Origin: Streptomyces minutiscleroticus
GTDB taxonomy: Bacteria; Actinomycetota; Actinomycetes; Streptomycetales; Streptomycetaceae
Assembly (NCBI RefSeq): GCF_014650875.1
Contig: NZ_BMVU01000028.1
Span: 48,220-112,219 of the forward strand
Reading direction: 5' to 3'
Length of the DNA stretch: 64,000 nucleotides
Of the stretch, positions 7,428 through 15,174 are shown piece after piece. The notes under the pieces were generated by a model. It had not been told where the DNA came from, did no database searches, and saw only the letters and a list, made by a program, of their open reading frames with translations. The number at the start of each line of letters is the position of its first letter. Position 1 is the first letter of the stretch. The translations under genes and the position numbers were made by a program.

Positions 7428-8810
7428 ATGACCGATGACCAGATGGCGCGGCCGCGGACGGACGCGCCGCGCGACCGGCTCGCGCCCGCCCTCTCGACGC
7501 GCCTGCTGTACTTCTTCATCCTCGGCGACGTGCTCGGAGCCGGCGTGTACGTACTGGTGGGGCAGATCGTCGACGCCTCCGGCGGGGCGGTGTGGGTGCC
7601 GCTGCTCGTGGCCCTGGTCCTGGCCCTGCTGACGGCGGCCTCGTACGCCGAGCTGGCGACGAAGTACCCGCGCGCGGGCGGCGCCGCCCACTACACGACC
7701 CGGGCGTACGGCCCCTTCACGGGCTTCCTGGCCGGGTACTGCATGCTGGCGGCCGGGATCGTCTCGGTCGGCGCGCTCGCCCGCGGCTTCGCCGGCGACT
7801 ACCTGCGGGCCTTCGTCACCCTGCCGGTGCCGCTGGTCGTCGTGGTGTTCCTGGTCGCGCTGGCCCTGCTGAACGCGCGCGGCATCAAGGAGTCCACCCG
7901 CGCCAACGCCGTCGCCACCGTCGTCGAGGTGGGCGGGCTGCTGGTCGTCGTCGCGCTGGGCGCGTGGATCGTGCTGCGCGGCGACGGCCGCTTCGACGCG
8001 CTGACCGACCTGGGCACCCCGGAGAAGGGCGCCGCCGCCGCGGTGCTCAGCGGCGCCGTCCTCGCCTACTACTCGTTCGTCGGCTTCGAGACCTCCGTCA
8101 ACGTCGCCGAGGAGACGCGGGACCCGGCGCGCTCCTATCCGCGCGCCCTGTTCGGCGCGCTCGGCACCGCCGGACTGGTCTACGTGCTGGTCGGGCTCGC
8201 CGCGACCGTGGCCGTCCCCGCGAGCACCCTGGCCGGCTCCAGCGGTCCACTGCTGGAGGTGGTCAGAGCGGCCGGGGGCGTACCGGAGCGGCTGTTCAGC
8301 GTGATCGCCCTGGTCGCCGTCGCCAACGGGGCGCTGCTCACCGGCATCATGGCCTCCCGGCTGGCCTTCGGCATGGCCCGCGACGGGCTGCTGCCGCGGA
8401 CGCTGGCGAAGGTCCTGCCCCGGCGCCGCACCCCGTGGGCCGCCATCGCGGCCACCACCGCCCTGTCCCTGCTGCTCGCCCTGACCGGCGACGTCGAGAC
8501 GCTCGCCGCCACCCTCGTCCTCCTGCTGCTGATCGTGTTCTTCCTGGTGAACACCGCGGCGCTGGTGCTGCGCCGCGAGCGCGTCGACCACCCGTGCTTC
8601 CGGGTGCCGGCCGTCGTGCCCGTGCTGGGCGCGGCCTCCTGCGTGCTGCTGGCCACGCGCGTCGAGGCCGACGTGTGGCGGCACGGCCTGGCCGTCCTGG
8701 CCGTGGGCGTCGTCCCGGCCCTGGTCGCGGCGCGCCGCCACGGGCGGGCGGACGAGCGGGCCCGAGCCGGGGCGCCGGCCGTCATCCGTCGTCGCGGATC
8801 CCGGAGATGA
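7428..8810 (+). CDS. APC-superfamily amino-acid permease
   Basis: A 460-residue membrane transporter with about 12 helices. The opening LLYFFILGDVLGAGVYVLVG matches the first helix of APC permeases, where a GxG stretch binds the substrate backbone. SGAVLAYYSFVGFETSVNVAEETRDP is the conserved helix 6 and following loop that identifies the family. The C-terminus is basic (RRHGRADERARAG). Family members import amino acids or polyamines with protons; the substrate is not predictable. ATG 7428 is chosen because homologues start close to this point, although no ribosome site is visible. The last 29 bases overlap the convergent secreted-protein gene. Confidence 0.85.
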   Translation: MTDDQMARPRTDAPRDRLAPALSTRLLYFFILGDVLGAGVYVLVGQIVDASGGAVWVPLLVALVLALLTAASYAELATKYPRAGGAAHYTTRAYGPFTGFLAGYCMLAAGIVSVGALARGFAGDYLRAFVTLPVPLVVVVFLVALALLNARGIKESTRANAVATVVEVGGLLVVVALGAWIVLRGDGRFDALTDLGTPEKGAAAAVLSGAVLAYYSFVGFETSVNVAEETRDPARSYPRALFGALGTAGLVYVLVGLAATVAVPASTLAGSSGPLLEVVRAAGGVPERLFSVIALVAVANGALLTGIMASRLAFGMARDGLLPRTLAKVLPRRRTPWAAIAATTALSLLLALTGDVETLAATLVLLLLIVFFLVNTAALVLRRERVDHPCFRVPAVVPVLGAASCVLLATRVEADVWRHGLAVLAVGVVPALVAARRHGRADERARAGAPAVIRRRGSRR

Positions 8811-9318
8811 GCCGGGTGGCGAGGTCGGACTGGACCATCAGGCGGGTCTGGCGGACCTGGCCGCCGGAGCGCTCCCAGGTGAGGGTCACCCGGGTCCAGC
8901 AGTGCCCGAGGCCGGCGTCGTTGTAGACGACCCGCCACGCGGAGGGGACGCCGCCCGCGCGCAGCACGCCGTCCTTGCGGTGCTCGGTCTCCCACCGGGC
9001 GAGGTCGCCCCGCAGCCGCGGCGTCAGGTAGTGCCTGCGCAGGGCCTCGGACAGCGGCCCGCGGCCGGAGTCGTAGAGGACGTCGATGTAGGCGCCGTAG
9101 AAGTCGGCGACGTGGTCGACCGCGGAGTCGGGGGCCCCCGAGCGGCTCGGGGGCCCGTCGGCCGGGCCGCCCTCGCCGGCCGCGGCGGGGACCGGCCGGA
9201 CCGCCGAGGACGCCTCGGTGCGCGGCGCGCCGCCGCTCCCGGCGAGCGGCAGGAGCAGGGCGAGGAGCAGTACGGACGCGGCCGGCGTCGCGTACCGGGC
9301 GGTGCGGGATGTGTACAT
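8782..9318 (-). CDS. Secreted hypothetical protein
   Basis: A 178-residue protein. Residues 1-30 are a Sec-type signal peptide (basic start, then ASVLLLALLLPLAG). A Ser/Pro/Gly-rich linker to about residue 65 precedes a folded domain starting AVDHVADFYGAYID. The rest (LRRHYLTPRLRGDLARWE, then WRVVYNDAGLGHCWTRVTLTWE) resembles small alpha+beta extracellular domains that accept strongly varied ligands. I cannot name the family with confidence. The start is ATG 9318. The stop end overlaps the permease gene by 29 nt, so the two transcripts are antisense at their 3' ends. Confidence 0.7.
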   Translation of the reverse strand: MYTSRTARYATPAASVLLLALLLPLAGSGGAPRTEASSAVRPVPAAAGEGGPADGPPSRSGAPDSAVDHVADFYGAYIDVLYDSGRGPLSEALRRHYLTPRLRGDLARWETEHRKDGVLRAGGVPSAWRVVYNDAGLGHCWTRVTLTWERSGGQVRQTRLMVQSDLATRLISGIRDDG

Positions 9319-9650
9319 GATGTCTGCCCCTTCCGTGGGCGAGGAAGGACGTGCCCGGTGCCACCTCCACTACAGCGCGCCTGCGCGCCGCCGGTGAGGC
9401 GTCAAGTGGCCAGACGGGGAACGGCGTGCACCCCTCCGCCTCTGCCGCCGGGCGGGCCGCCCGGCGCGGCCGGGCCCGGGCGTGCGGCCGCTCCCCGCGC
9501 GGCGGCGGGCGCACCGCAGCGCCCCTGACGAGGGTCTCCGTCCGAGAAGGGGCCCATCGGGCCCTGCCCGGCGGCCCGGGGCGGCGAGAGACTGTGCGTC
9601 CACCCTCGTGCTGAGCGGTTCCGCCGCTCCGGTCGCTTCCAGGGGGCATC
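9319..9650. other. Divergent intergenic region between the secreted protein and the STAS-like gene
   Basis: 332 nt with no supported gene. It must hold the promoters of both flanking genes. I see no clear operator. AGGGGG at 9641-9646 is the ribosome site of the plus-strand gene. Confidence 0.4.
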
Positions 9651-10169
9651 ATGGCGTGGCGCGTTCACCCCCGTCTCCGCCCGCCCGCGGCGTTCCTGCC
9701 GCGCCGTCACGCGCTGCCCGGGCGCCCCGCGCCGCATACCTCCGGGACGTGTCCGCTCCCGCCGCCGCTGTCGCTGCGCCACGACGGCGGGTGCCTGGTG
9801 ATCGGGGTCGAGCGGGCGGTGGGCCCCGGCCACGAGCCGACCCTCGGCCGCCTCCTGCACGCCGCCATCCGCTCCGGCGGCTCCGTCGTCCTCGTCGACC
9901 TGCGCCGCGCCCCCGCCCTGAGCGGCAGCGCCCTCAGCGTGCTGCACCTGGCGCGCAGCCTGGCCGACCGGCACGGCCTGCCGATGGTGTTCCTGCGCGA
10001 GGTGGCGCCCCCGCAGGCGGTGCCGGCCGCGCCCGCGCCGCCCGAGGCACCCGCGGCGACCCGGCTCCCGGCGATCCCGGCCCCGGTACGGCCCGCCGCC
10101 GCGCGGCCGTCCGTACCGCTGGTCCCGGAGCGGGACCGGGACGCGCCGGCACCCGAACGGGCCTGCTGA
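9651..10169 (+). CDS. STAS-like domain protein (degenerate anti-sigma-factor antagonist type)
   Basis: A 172-residue protein. Residues about 40-120 follow the STAS pattern: strand LRHDGGCLVIGVE, helix GHEPTLGRLLHAAIRSGG, strand VVLVDLRRAP and then LSGSALSVLHLARSLADRHGLPMVFLRE. The usual phosphorylatable Ser in the D-S-G loop appears as APALSGSALS, so it could still be modified. The N-terminus (1-38) and C-terminal 50 residues are Pro/Ala/Arg-rich and probably disordered. The start is ATG 9651 after AGGGGG. Related proteins bind anti-sigma kinases and free sigma factors. A second STAS gene lies 175 nt downstream on the opposite strand. Confidence 0.6.
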   Translation: MAWRVHPRLRPPAAFLPRRHALPGRPAPHTSGTCPLPPPLSLRHDGGCLVIGVERAVGPGHEPTLGRLLHAAIRSGGSVVLVDLRRAPALSGSALSVLHLARSLADRHGLPMVFLREVAPPQAVPAAPAPPEAPAATRLPAIPAPVRPAAARPSVPLVPERDRDAPAPERAC

Positions 10170-10344
10170 AGGCTCCCGGCCGCGGCCTGCCGAAAACCCC
10201 GCGCCGGGCCGCGCCGGACGGGGACCGGGCGCACGACGGCACGGCACGGGGCGGCCGCCAGGCCGCCCGACCGCTCCGCGGTGTCGGCGGTGTCGGCGGC
10301 CCCACCCGCCCGTGCGTCCTGTCCGTCCCGCCGGCGCGAGGTGC

Positions 10345-10722
10345 CTACCGGGCGACGTCCGTGGCGTCGTGCGCGAGGGCGGCCTCCAGGGTCGGCAGCG
10401 GGCGGAACCGGCCGATCAGGCCGCCCGCCCGCAGGATCCTCAGCGTCAGCGGACGGTCGCAGACCAGCTGCAGCCGTCCGCCGCGCTCGGTGACCCGCCG
10501 CTCCGCGCGGCACAGCAGTCTCAGCCCGTAGCAGTCGAAGAACTCCACCGGGGTCAGGTCGACGACGACGCGCTGCCCGGCGGGCGCGGTCGCGGCGATC
10601 AGCTGCGGCAGGATCCCGACGGCGGCGGCGATGTCGATCTCGCCGTGGAACTCGATGACCAGATGTCCCTGCACCCGTCGCGTACGGATGTGTCCGACGG
10701 GCCATGCGATGCGCCGAGGCAC
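10345..10722 (-). CDS. STAS-domain anti-sigma-factor antagonist
   Basis: A 125-residue cytoplasmic protein. The STAS fold is clear: HLVIEFHGEIDIAAAVGI, then RVVVDLTPVEFFDCYGLRLL, where the usual phosphorylated D-S-G loop reads FFDCYGL, so Cys replaces Ser. A strand GGRLQLVCDRPLTLRIL and helix complete the domain. The Cys in place of the regulatory Ser means phospho-control is lost or replaced, perhaps by redox. GTG 10722 has GGGGGAGG just upstream. Such proteins capture anti-sigma factors of the SpoIIAB/RsbW type. The target is unknown. Confidence 0.8.
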   Translation of the reverse strand: MPRRIAWPVGHIRTRRVQGHLVIEFHGEIDIAAAVGILPQLIAATAPAGQRVVVDLTPVEFFDCYGLRLLCRAERRVTERGGRLQLVCDRPLTLRILRAGGLIGRFRPLPTLEAALAHDATDVAR

Positions 10723-11060
10723 GGCAGCCTCCCCCCGGCCGTACGCGCCCCGGGATCGCCGGGGAGCGCGTGGCGATGGTGACGACCGCCGAGGACCGGG
10801 GCGGCTGCGGAGAACGCGCGGAGGCCGGACGGTCCGGACGGATGCCCGGTGCGTCACGTCCTCGACAGCACCGTTCCCCGCGCGGAGCGGCTCGGAACAC
10901 ATCGATGCGACGCTGTGACCTCACCAATCCGGCGTAGCCGACGGACAGTTGTCCGGCCGTCGGCAGGGCGCGCCGTGAATGGGAGGGACCCGCGCATGGG
11001 TAGGCATGTTCGCCGACGCCCCACAGCGGACGACGTCCCCCTAGCGAAGGACTTCCTGCT
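10723..11060. other. Divergent intergenic region with a nested inverted repeat
   Basis: No gene is supported. At 10938-10963 a nested dyad has outer arms CCGACGG/CCGTCGG and an inner perfect GGACA-GT-TGTCC. It could be an operator for either flanking gene. GAAGGA near 11046 may be the ribosome site of the gene at 11061. Confidence 0.45.
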
Positions 11061-11729
11061 TTGGACCCTGCATCCCCCCACCTCTCCCCGGCCCGCCGTC
11101 CCGGCCGGACCTGGACGGTCCGGCTGGTCGGCCAGCGGGACCGGTCGGCGGCCGTGACCTGCTCCGCCGCCTGCCGCATGCCCGCCCGCTCCCGCGACCT
11201 CGCCGGTCTGCGCCGATTCGCCGCCGCGCACGCGGCGGCCCACGCCAAGGCCGCCACCGTCCGCCCGGACGCGGCCTGCCAGTGCCGGGCGCGGCAGTGC
11301 TCCGCGCACCACGGCACCCGGGTGCGCTGCTCCGGCGGCGTCGTCCTGACCCTGCGGCACGATCCGGCCGTCGGCCAGGTGTGGACGGTGGCCGAGGTCT
11401 GCGAACAGTGTGCGTCGCTGTCGCCGCACGTACGGATCGTGGGCCGCGCCGTGCCGCCGCCCCGGCCGGGCGCGGTACGGGACGCGGGCGCGGACACGGG
11501 CACCGGACGCGCGGCGGCTCCGGCCGCTCCGGCCGCCCCGCTCGTCGCCGTGCCCGGGGGCTTCAGCTCCGCGGTCCCCGCGGCCGCCGTGCCGGGCGGC
11601 TTCAGCTCCGCCGGCGAGACGCCCCGGCCGGACGGGCCGAAGGACGTGCCCCGTGCGCGGCGGCGGACCGAACACGGGCGGCGCTCCGCTCCCGGCCGCG
11701 GCCGGGACGGCACGGGACGCGGCGTCTGA
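11061..11729 (+). CDS. Cys-rich conserved hypothetical protein
   Basis: A 222-residue protein starting at TTG 11061 (a GAAGGA lies about 10 nt upstream; no earlier in-frame start exists). Residues 30-130 are the conserved part: CSAACRMPARSRDLAGLRRF, then ACQCRARQCSAHHGTRVRC and VAEVCEQCASLSPHVRIV. Together these hold nine cysteines in C-x3-C, C-x-C-x4-C and C-x2-C groups, suggesting a bound metal such as zinc. The C-terminal 90 residues are Pro/Ala/Arg-rich with a repeated VPGGFSSA. I do not recognise a named family. A metal-binding regulatory role is possible. Confidence 0.6.
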   Translation: MDPASPHLSPARRPGRTWTVRLVGQRDRSAAVTCSAACRMPARSRDLAGLRRFAAAHAAAHAKAATVRPDAACQCRARQCSAHHGTRVRCSGGVVLTLRHDPAVGQVWTVAEVCEQCASLSPHVRIVGRAVPPPRPGAVRDAGADTGTGRAAAPAAPAAPLVAVPGGFSSAVPAAAVPGGFSSAGETPRPDGPKDVPRARRRTEHGRRSAPGRGRDGTGRGV

Positions 11730-12048
11730 GCCCGCTGTTCCGCGGAGCCCGCCCCGTACGGCGGCCGGCGGCCGACGGACACCGTGCCCGGCGGCGTACG
11801 GCACTCGGACGGCACGGTACGCGGACGACGCGGCGCGGCATGCCACGGCACGGCACGCGGACGGTACGTGGCATGCCTCGCCGCCGACCGTACCGTGCCG
11901 CGCCCGAGTGGACGGCGGCCACGCGGAGGAACCGGGGCGGCGCGGACGGCGCCCGGCCGGAGCCGACCGGACCGCACCGGTCACAGACCCGACGGCGCCC
12001 GGTTCCAGGCCCGCCCACGCGCGGTCACAGGCCCGGGCGCGCCCGGTC
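11730..12048. other. GC-rich intergenic region with inverted and direct repeats
   Basis: No supported gene. Holds an inverted repeat of 10-bp arms GGCATGCCAC/GTGGCATGCC (11837-11846 and 11878-11887), and three decayed copies of a ~24-bp element containing CAGGCCCG (about 11995-12062) that run into the 3' end of the HxlR gene. It probably contains the terminators for both sides. Confidence 0.45.
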
Positions 12049-12420
12049 TCAGGCCCGGGCGGGGAAGCGCTCGATGTTCTCCTCCACCCAGGAGCGCAGC
12101 GCCATGAGGGGGACGCAGGCGTCGCGCCCCAGGTCGGTCAGCGCGTACTCCACGTGCAGCGGGACGGACGGGTAGACGGTGCGGGTCACCAGCTCGCTGT
12201 CCTCCAGGCGGCGCAGGACGGCGGTGAGCACTTTCGGGCTGATGCCCTCGAGCCGGGTGCGTATCGCACCGAAGCGCAGCGGCCCGCTCTCCAGCGCGCC
12301 CAGGGCCAGGGCGCTCCACTTGTCGGCCAGCAGGTCCAGGACCGAACGGCACGGGCAGTTGGCGGCGTAGGCGTCGAAGTGGTCCTGCGCGGGGACACGC
12401 GGGCGCGCGGTACCTGCCAT
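12049..12420 (-). CDS. HxlR/DUF24-family transcriptional regulator (thiol redox sensor type)
   Basis: A 123-residue winged-helix regulator. The HxlR signature NCPCRSVLDLLADKW (residues 21-35) is followed by LRFGAIRTRLEGISPKVLTAVLRRLEDSELVTR with the recognition helix, and a wing at PLHVEYALTDLG. Two cysteines, Cys22 and Cys24, sit at the conserved sensor position used by YodB, HypR and QorR to detect quinones and diamide. It is divergent from a quinone-oxidoreductase gene, as QorR is from qor2 in Corynebacterium. It probably represses both genes from the dyad at 12455-12468 until its thiols are oxidised. Confidence 0.88.
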   Translation of the reverse strand: MAGTARPRVPAQDHFDAYAANCPCRSVLDLLADKWSALALGALESGPLRFGAIRTRLEGISPKVLTAVLRRLEDSELVTRTVYPSVPLHVEYALTDLGRDACVPLMALRSWVEENIERFPARA

Positions 12421-12454
12421 GTTCGGTTCCCTTCGGGAAGCAGTGGTTGTTGCG

Positions 12455-12468
12455 GGTAACTAGTATCC
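12455..12468. promoter_or_regulatory. Candidate HxlR operator
   Basis: GGTAACTAGTATCC has a perfect ACTAGT core with outer GG/CC. It sits midway in the 66-nt gap between the divergent HxlR and oxidoreductase starts, where HxlR-family proteins bind. Confidence 0.5.
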
Positions 12469-12486
12469 GGAGTCTACGCTCGGACC

Positions 12487-13515
12487 ATGAACACACCGAA
12501 CAGCACCCGTGCCATCGTGGCCCAGGCGGGCCCGCTCGACGACCCCGCCTCGTTCCGCGAGGTCGACGTCGACCTCGGCACACCCCGGCCGCACGACCTC
12601 GTCGTGGAGGTCCGGGCGGTGTCCGTGAACCCCGTGGACACCAAGGTCCGCGCCTCGCTGCGGGACGCCGGCTCCGCGCGCGTCCTGGGCTTCGACGCCG
12701 CGGGCGTCGTCGTCGCCACCGGCCCCGAGGTCACCGCCTTCGCTCCGGGCGACGAGGTCTATTACGCGGGCGACGTCTCCCGGCCCGGCTCCAACGCCCG
12801 GTACCAGCTCGTCGACGAGCGGATCGTCGGCCACAAGCCGGCCTCCCTGGACTTCGCCGAGGCGGCCGCGGTGCCCCTCACCACGCTGACGGCCTGGGAG
12901 ACGCTCTTCGAGCACATGGGCCTGACCGCGGACTCCACCGGCACCCTGCTGGTCATGGCGGGCGCCGGCGGCGTGGGCTCCATGGCGATCCAGCTCGCGC
13001 GGCGCCTGACCGGCGTCACCGTCGTCGCCACCGCCTCCCGCCCCGAGTCGGCGGAGTGGGCGCGCGAACTGGGCGCCCACCACGTCGTCAACCACCATCG
13101 GCTCGTCGAGGAGGTCGAGAAGGTGGCGCCCCAGGGCATCGATCACATCCTCTCCCCCTTCTCCGAGGGCAACGTCCAGGCGTACGCGGACCTCATGAAC
13201 GTCCACGGCCAGGTGGTCGCCATCGACGAGCCGGAGGGGCTCGACACCCTGCCGCTGAAGGCCAAGAGCCAGACGTGGACGTGGGAGCTGATGTTCAGCC
13301 GTCCGCTCCACGACCCGCAGAGCACTGCGCAGCGGGAGATCCTGGACCGGGCGGCCGCCCTGTTCGACGACGGCACATTGCGCTCGACGCTCGTCCGCCA
13401 CCTCTCCCCGATCACAGCCGACACCCTGCGCGAGGCCCACCGATCGGTGGAGGGCTTCGGCGCGGTGGGCAAGGTCGTCGTGAGCGACGAGGCCGCGGAC
13501 GGCGAGCAGGGCTGA
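12487..13515 (+). CDS. Quinone oxidoreductase-type MDR-family dehydrogenase
   Basis: A 342-residue cytoplasmic NADPH-dependent oxidoreductase. A GroES-like domain (1-130, with VRAVSVNPVDTKVR) is followed by a Rossmann fold with GAGGVGS at 159-165. No catalytic or structural zinc cysteines are visible, as in the zinc-free quinone oxidoreductase branch of the medium-chain family. Such enzymes reduce quinones and enones. The divergent HxlR-type regulator implies induction by thiol-reactive electrophiles. The start is ATG 12487. A 25-bp tandem repeat lies 60 nt after its stop. Confidence 0.85.
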   Translation: MNTPNSTRAIVAQAGPLDDPASFREVDVDLGTPRPHDLVVEVRAVSVNPVDTKVRASLRDAGSARVLGFDAAGVVVATGPEVTAFAPGDEVYYAGDVSRPGSNARYQLVDERIVGHKPASLDFAEAAAVPLTTLTAWETLFEHMGLTADSTGTLLVMAGAGGVGSMAIQLARRLTGVTVVATASRPESAEWARELGAHHVVNHHRLVEEVEKVAPQGIDHILSPFSEGNVQAYADLMNVHGQVVAIDEPEGLDTLPLKAKSQTWTWELMFSRPLHDPQSTAQREILDRAAALFDDGTLRSTLVRHLSPITADTLREAHRSVEGFGAVGKVVVSDEAADGEQG

Positions 13516-14114
13516 CGGCCTCGCGGCCGCCGCGCGCACGGCAGACACCTGACGAGCGCGCGGCGGCCGCACGCACGACGACGCACGGCGGACGTACGCA
13601 CGACGACGCACGACAGATGTGCGCACATCGACGCACGGCGGACGCGCGCACGACGGGCCCACGAGGGGACGCGCGGCGGACGCGCGTACAACGGGCCCGC
13701 GAGGGGGGACACGCGGCGTACGCGCGAGGGGACACGCAGGACCGCGCGCGGAGGAGATGGAGTGACCGTGTGCGCGAGGGGCGCGGCGGTCGTGTGCGTT
13801 CCGTTCGCACGGTCCGGGGCGCCGCTCCCCGTCCCGCCGGACCCGGCCCGCGCGTCCCCCGCCGTGCCCCGCGCAACCGCTCCGACCTGCGAGAACGCTC
13901 TTCGGACGGGTCGGACGGCACTGTCTCGCAGCTCACGTTTCCGTTCGGGACACGGAGTTGGACTCCCCCGAGTGCTCGGGAAGCAGGCACGCCCCGCGGC
14001 AGGGGACGCCCGTCGGCACCGGACGGTGCCGTCCGTCCACGCCGCCCGGCGAGCGGCCCCGGCGCCCGCCCGTACCGCGGGCCCACCCGCCGACCGGTCA
14101 CCGAGAGAGCGCCC
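13516..14114. repeat. Long spacer with 25-bp tandem repeats
   Basis: Three contiguous 25-bp units (13578-13602, 13603-13627, 13628-13652), built on ACGCACGGCGGAC, are followed by two longer decayed units ending near 13740. The rest, up to the ANTAR gene, has open frames on several strands but no start with a ribosome site. The region probably contains the ANTAR gene promoter near 13930-14000. No promoter motif is certain. Confidence 0.6.
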
Positions 14115-15004
14115 ATGTCACAGAATCCCGGCCCCGTTCCGGAGTTCCCCGACCCCTTCCCCGACCTCTACGGGGCCACCGCGGCGAGCACCGCCGGTTC
14201 GTCGCCCGAGGAGCTGGAGCGGCTCCGCCGGCACGCGTCCGACCTCCGGGGGCGGCTGCGCTCCCACGTACGGATATCGACCGCGCAGGGCGTCCTGATG
14301 GAGCGTTACCGGTTCGACGACCCGGACCTGGCGTTCGCGCTGATGCGGCAGGCCCCGCAGCACGCCAACATCAAGATGCACCAGCTCGCCGACGCGCTGA
14401 TGCGCGTACCGGGGCCCGAGCGGGGGGCCGACGCCTGGTTCCCCCGGCGGTCGCGCACCGCGCCCCCGCCCCTGAAGGGCCTGGGGGTCGGGGACGAGAG
14501 CCGCGCCGACCAGGGCGCGGTGCTCGGCGCGGTCCTGCGGCAGGTCATGGAGGTCGCCGGCACCGACATGGGCAACGTCCAACTGGTGGACGCCGGCGGA
14601 CTGCGGCTGACCAAGCACACCGGGCTCAGCCGTGACTTCGTCGACTTCTTCGCCTTCGTCGAGCAGCCCACCACCTCGTGCGCCCAGGCCGCGGAGCACC
14701 AACGGCAGGTCACCGTCCGGGACGTGGCCACCGCCACCGTCTTCGACGAGGACTCGCGCCGCGCCGTCCTGGAGGCCGACAGCCGCTCCTGCCACAGTGT
14801 GCCGCTGATCGACCACCAGCAGGTCCTGCGGGGCATGGTCTCCTCCCACCACGCCCGGCCCACGACCGGTTTCGGCCAGGCCGAACTGCGCCTGATGCAG
14901 GCCACCGGGCGCACGGCGGGACGCTGGCTGGCCTGCACCGGAACACGGTGGTTCTCGACGCCCTCGAAGAGGTGCACCGCCTCGCGCGCACGTCGTCCTC
15001 CTGA
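14115..15004 (+). pseudogene. ANTAR plus GAF-like regulator, C-terminus shifted by one base
   Basis: The N-terminal part is an ANTAR RNA-binding domain (about residues 30-95: RSHVRISTAQGVLMERYRF, then DPDLAFALMRQAPQ), and residues 125-275 form a GAF-like sensor (VMEVAGTDMGNVQLVDAGG, VRDVATATVFDED). After GRTAGRWLAC, near 14935, the frame changes: the expected family ending (HRNTVVLDALEEVHRLA) is found in the next frame and stops at 15004. The span is 890 nt, one short of a multiple of three. Read literally, the frame continues to 15140 with an unrelated Pro/Gly/Ser tail. Either a base is missing in the assembly or the gene lost its natural end. ANTAR proteins act as antiterminators by binding two-hexaloop RNA. 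Confidence 0.75.
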
Positions 15005-15122
15005 TCCGGCCGACGGGCCCGTCCCGTCTCCGCACGGTGGCCCGTCCCCGCACGGCGGCCCGTCCCCGGGCCGGGGCGCGGGCACCCGCCGCCGTCCCCG
15101 CGTGGATCACCGGCCGGCGGCG

Positions 15123-15141
15123 GTCACCCCCGAGGGGTGAG
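15123..15141 (+). promoter_or_regulatory. Dyad site A: gTCACCC-N5-GGGTGAG
   Basis: This is the one copy of the stress-island dyad that lies outside the island. TGTGCT starts 21 nt after it (15163-15168), and the next gene's GTG is six bases after that hexamer. The geometry predicts a leaderless transcript starting on the start codon. Confidence 0.6.
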
Positions 15142-15174
15142 GCTCCGCCCGGCGCGGGATGCTGTGCTGGCGCC

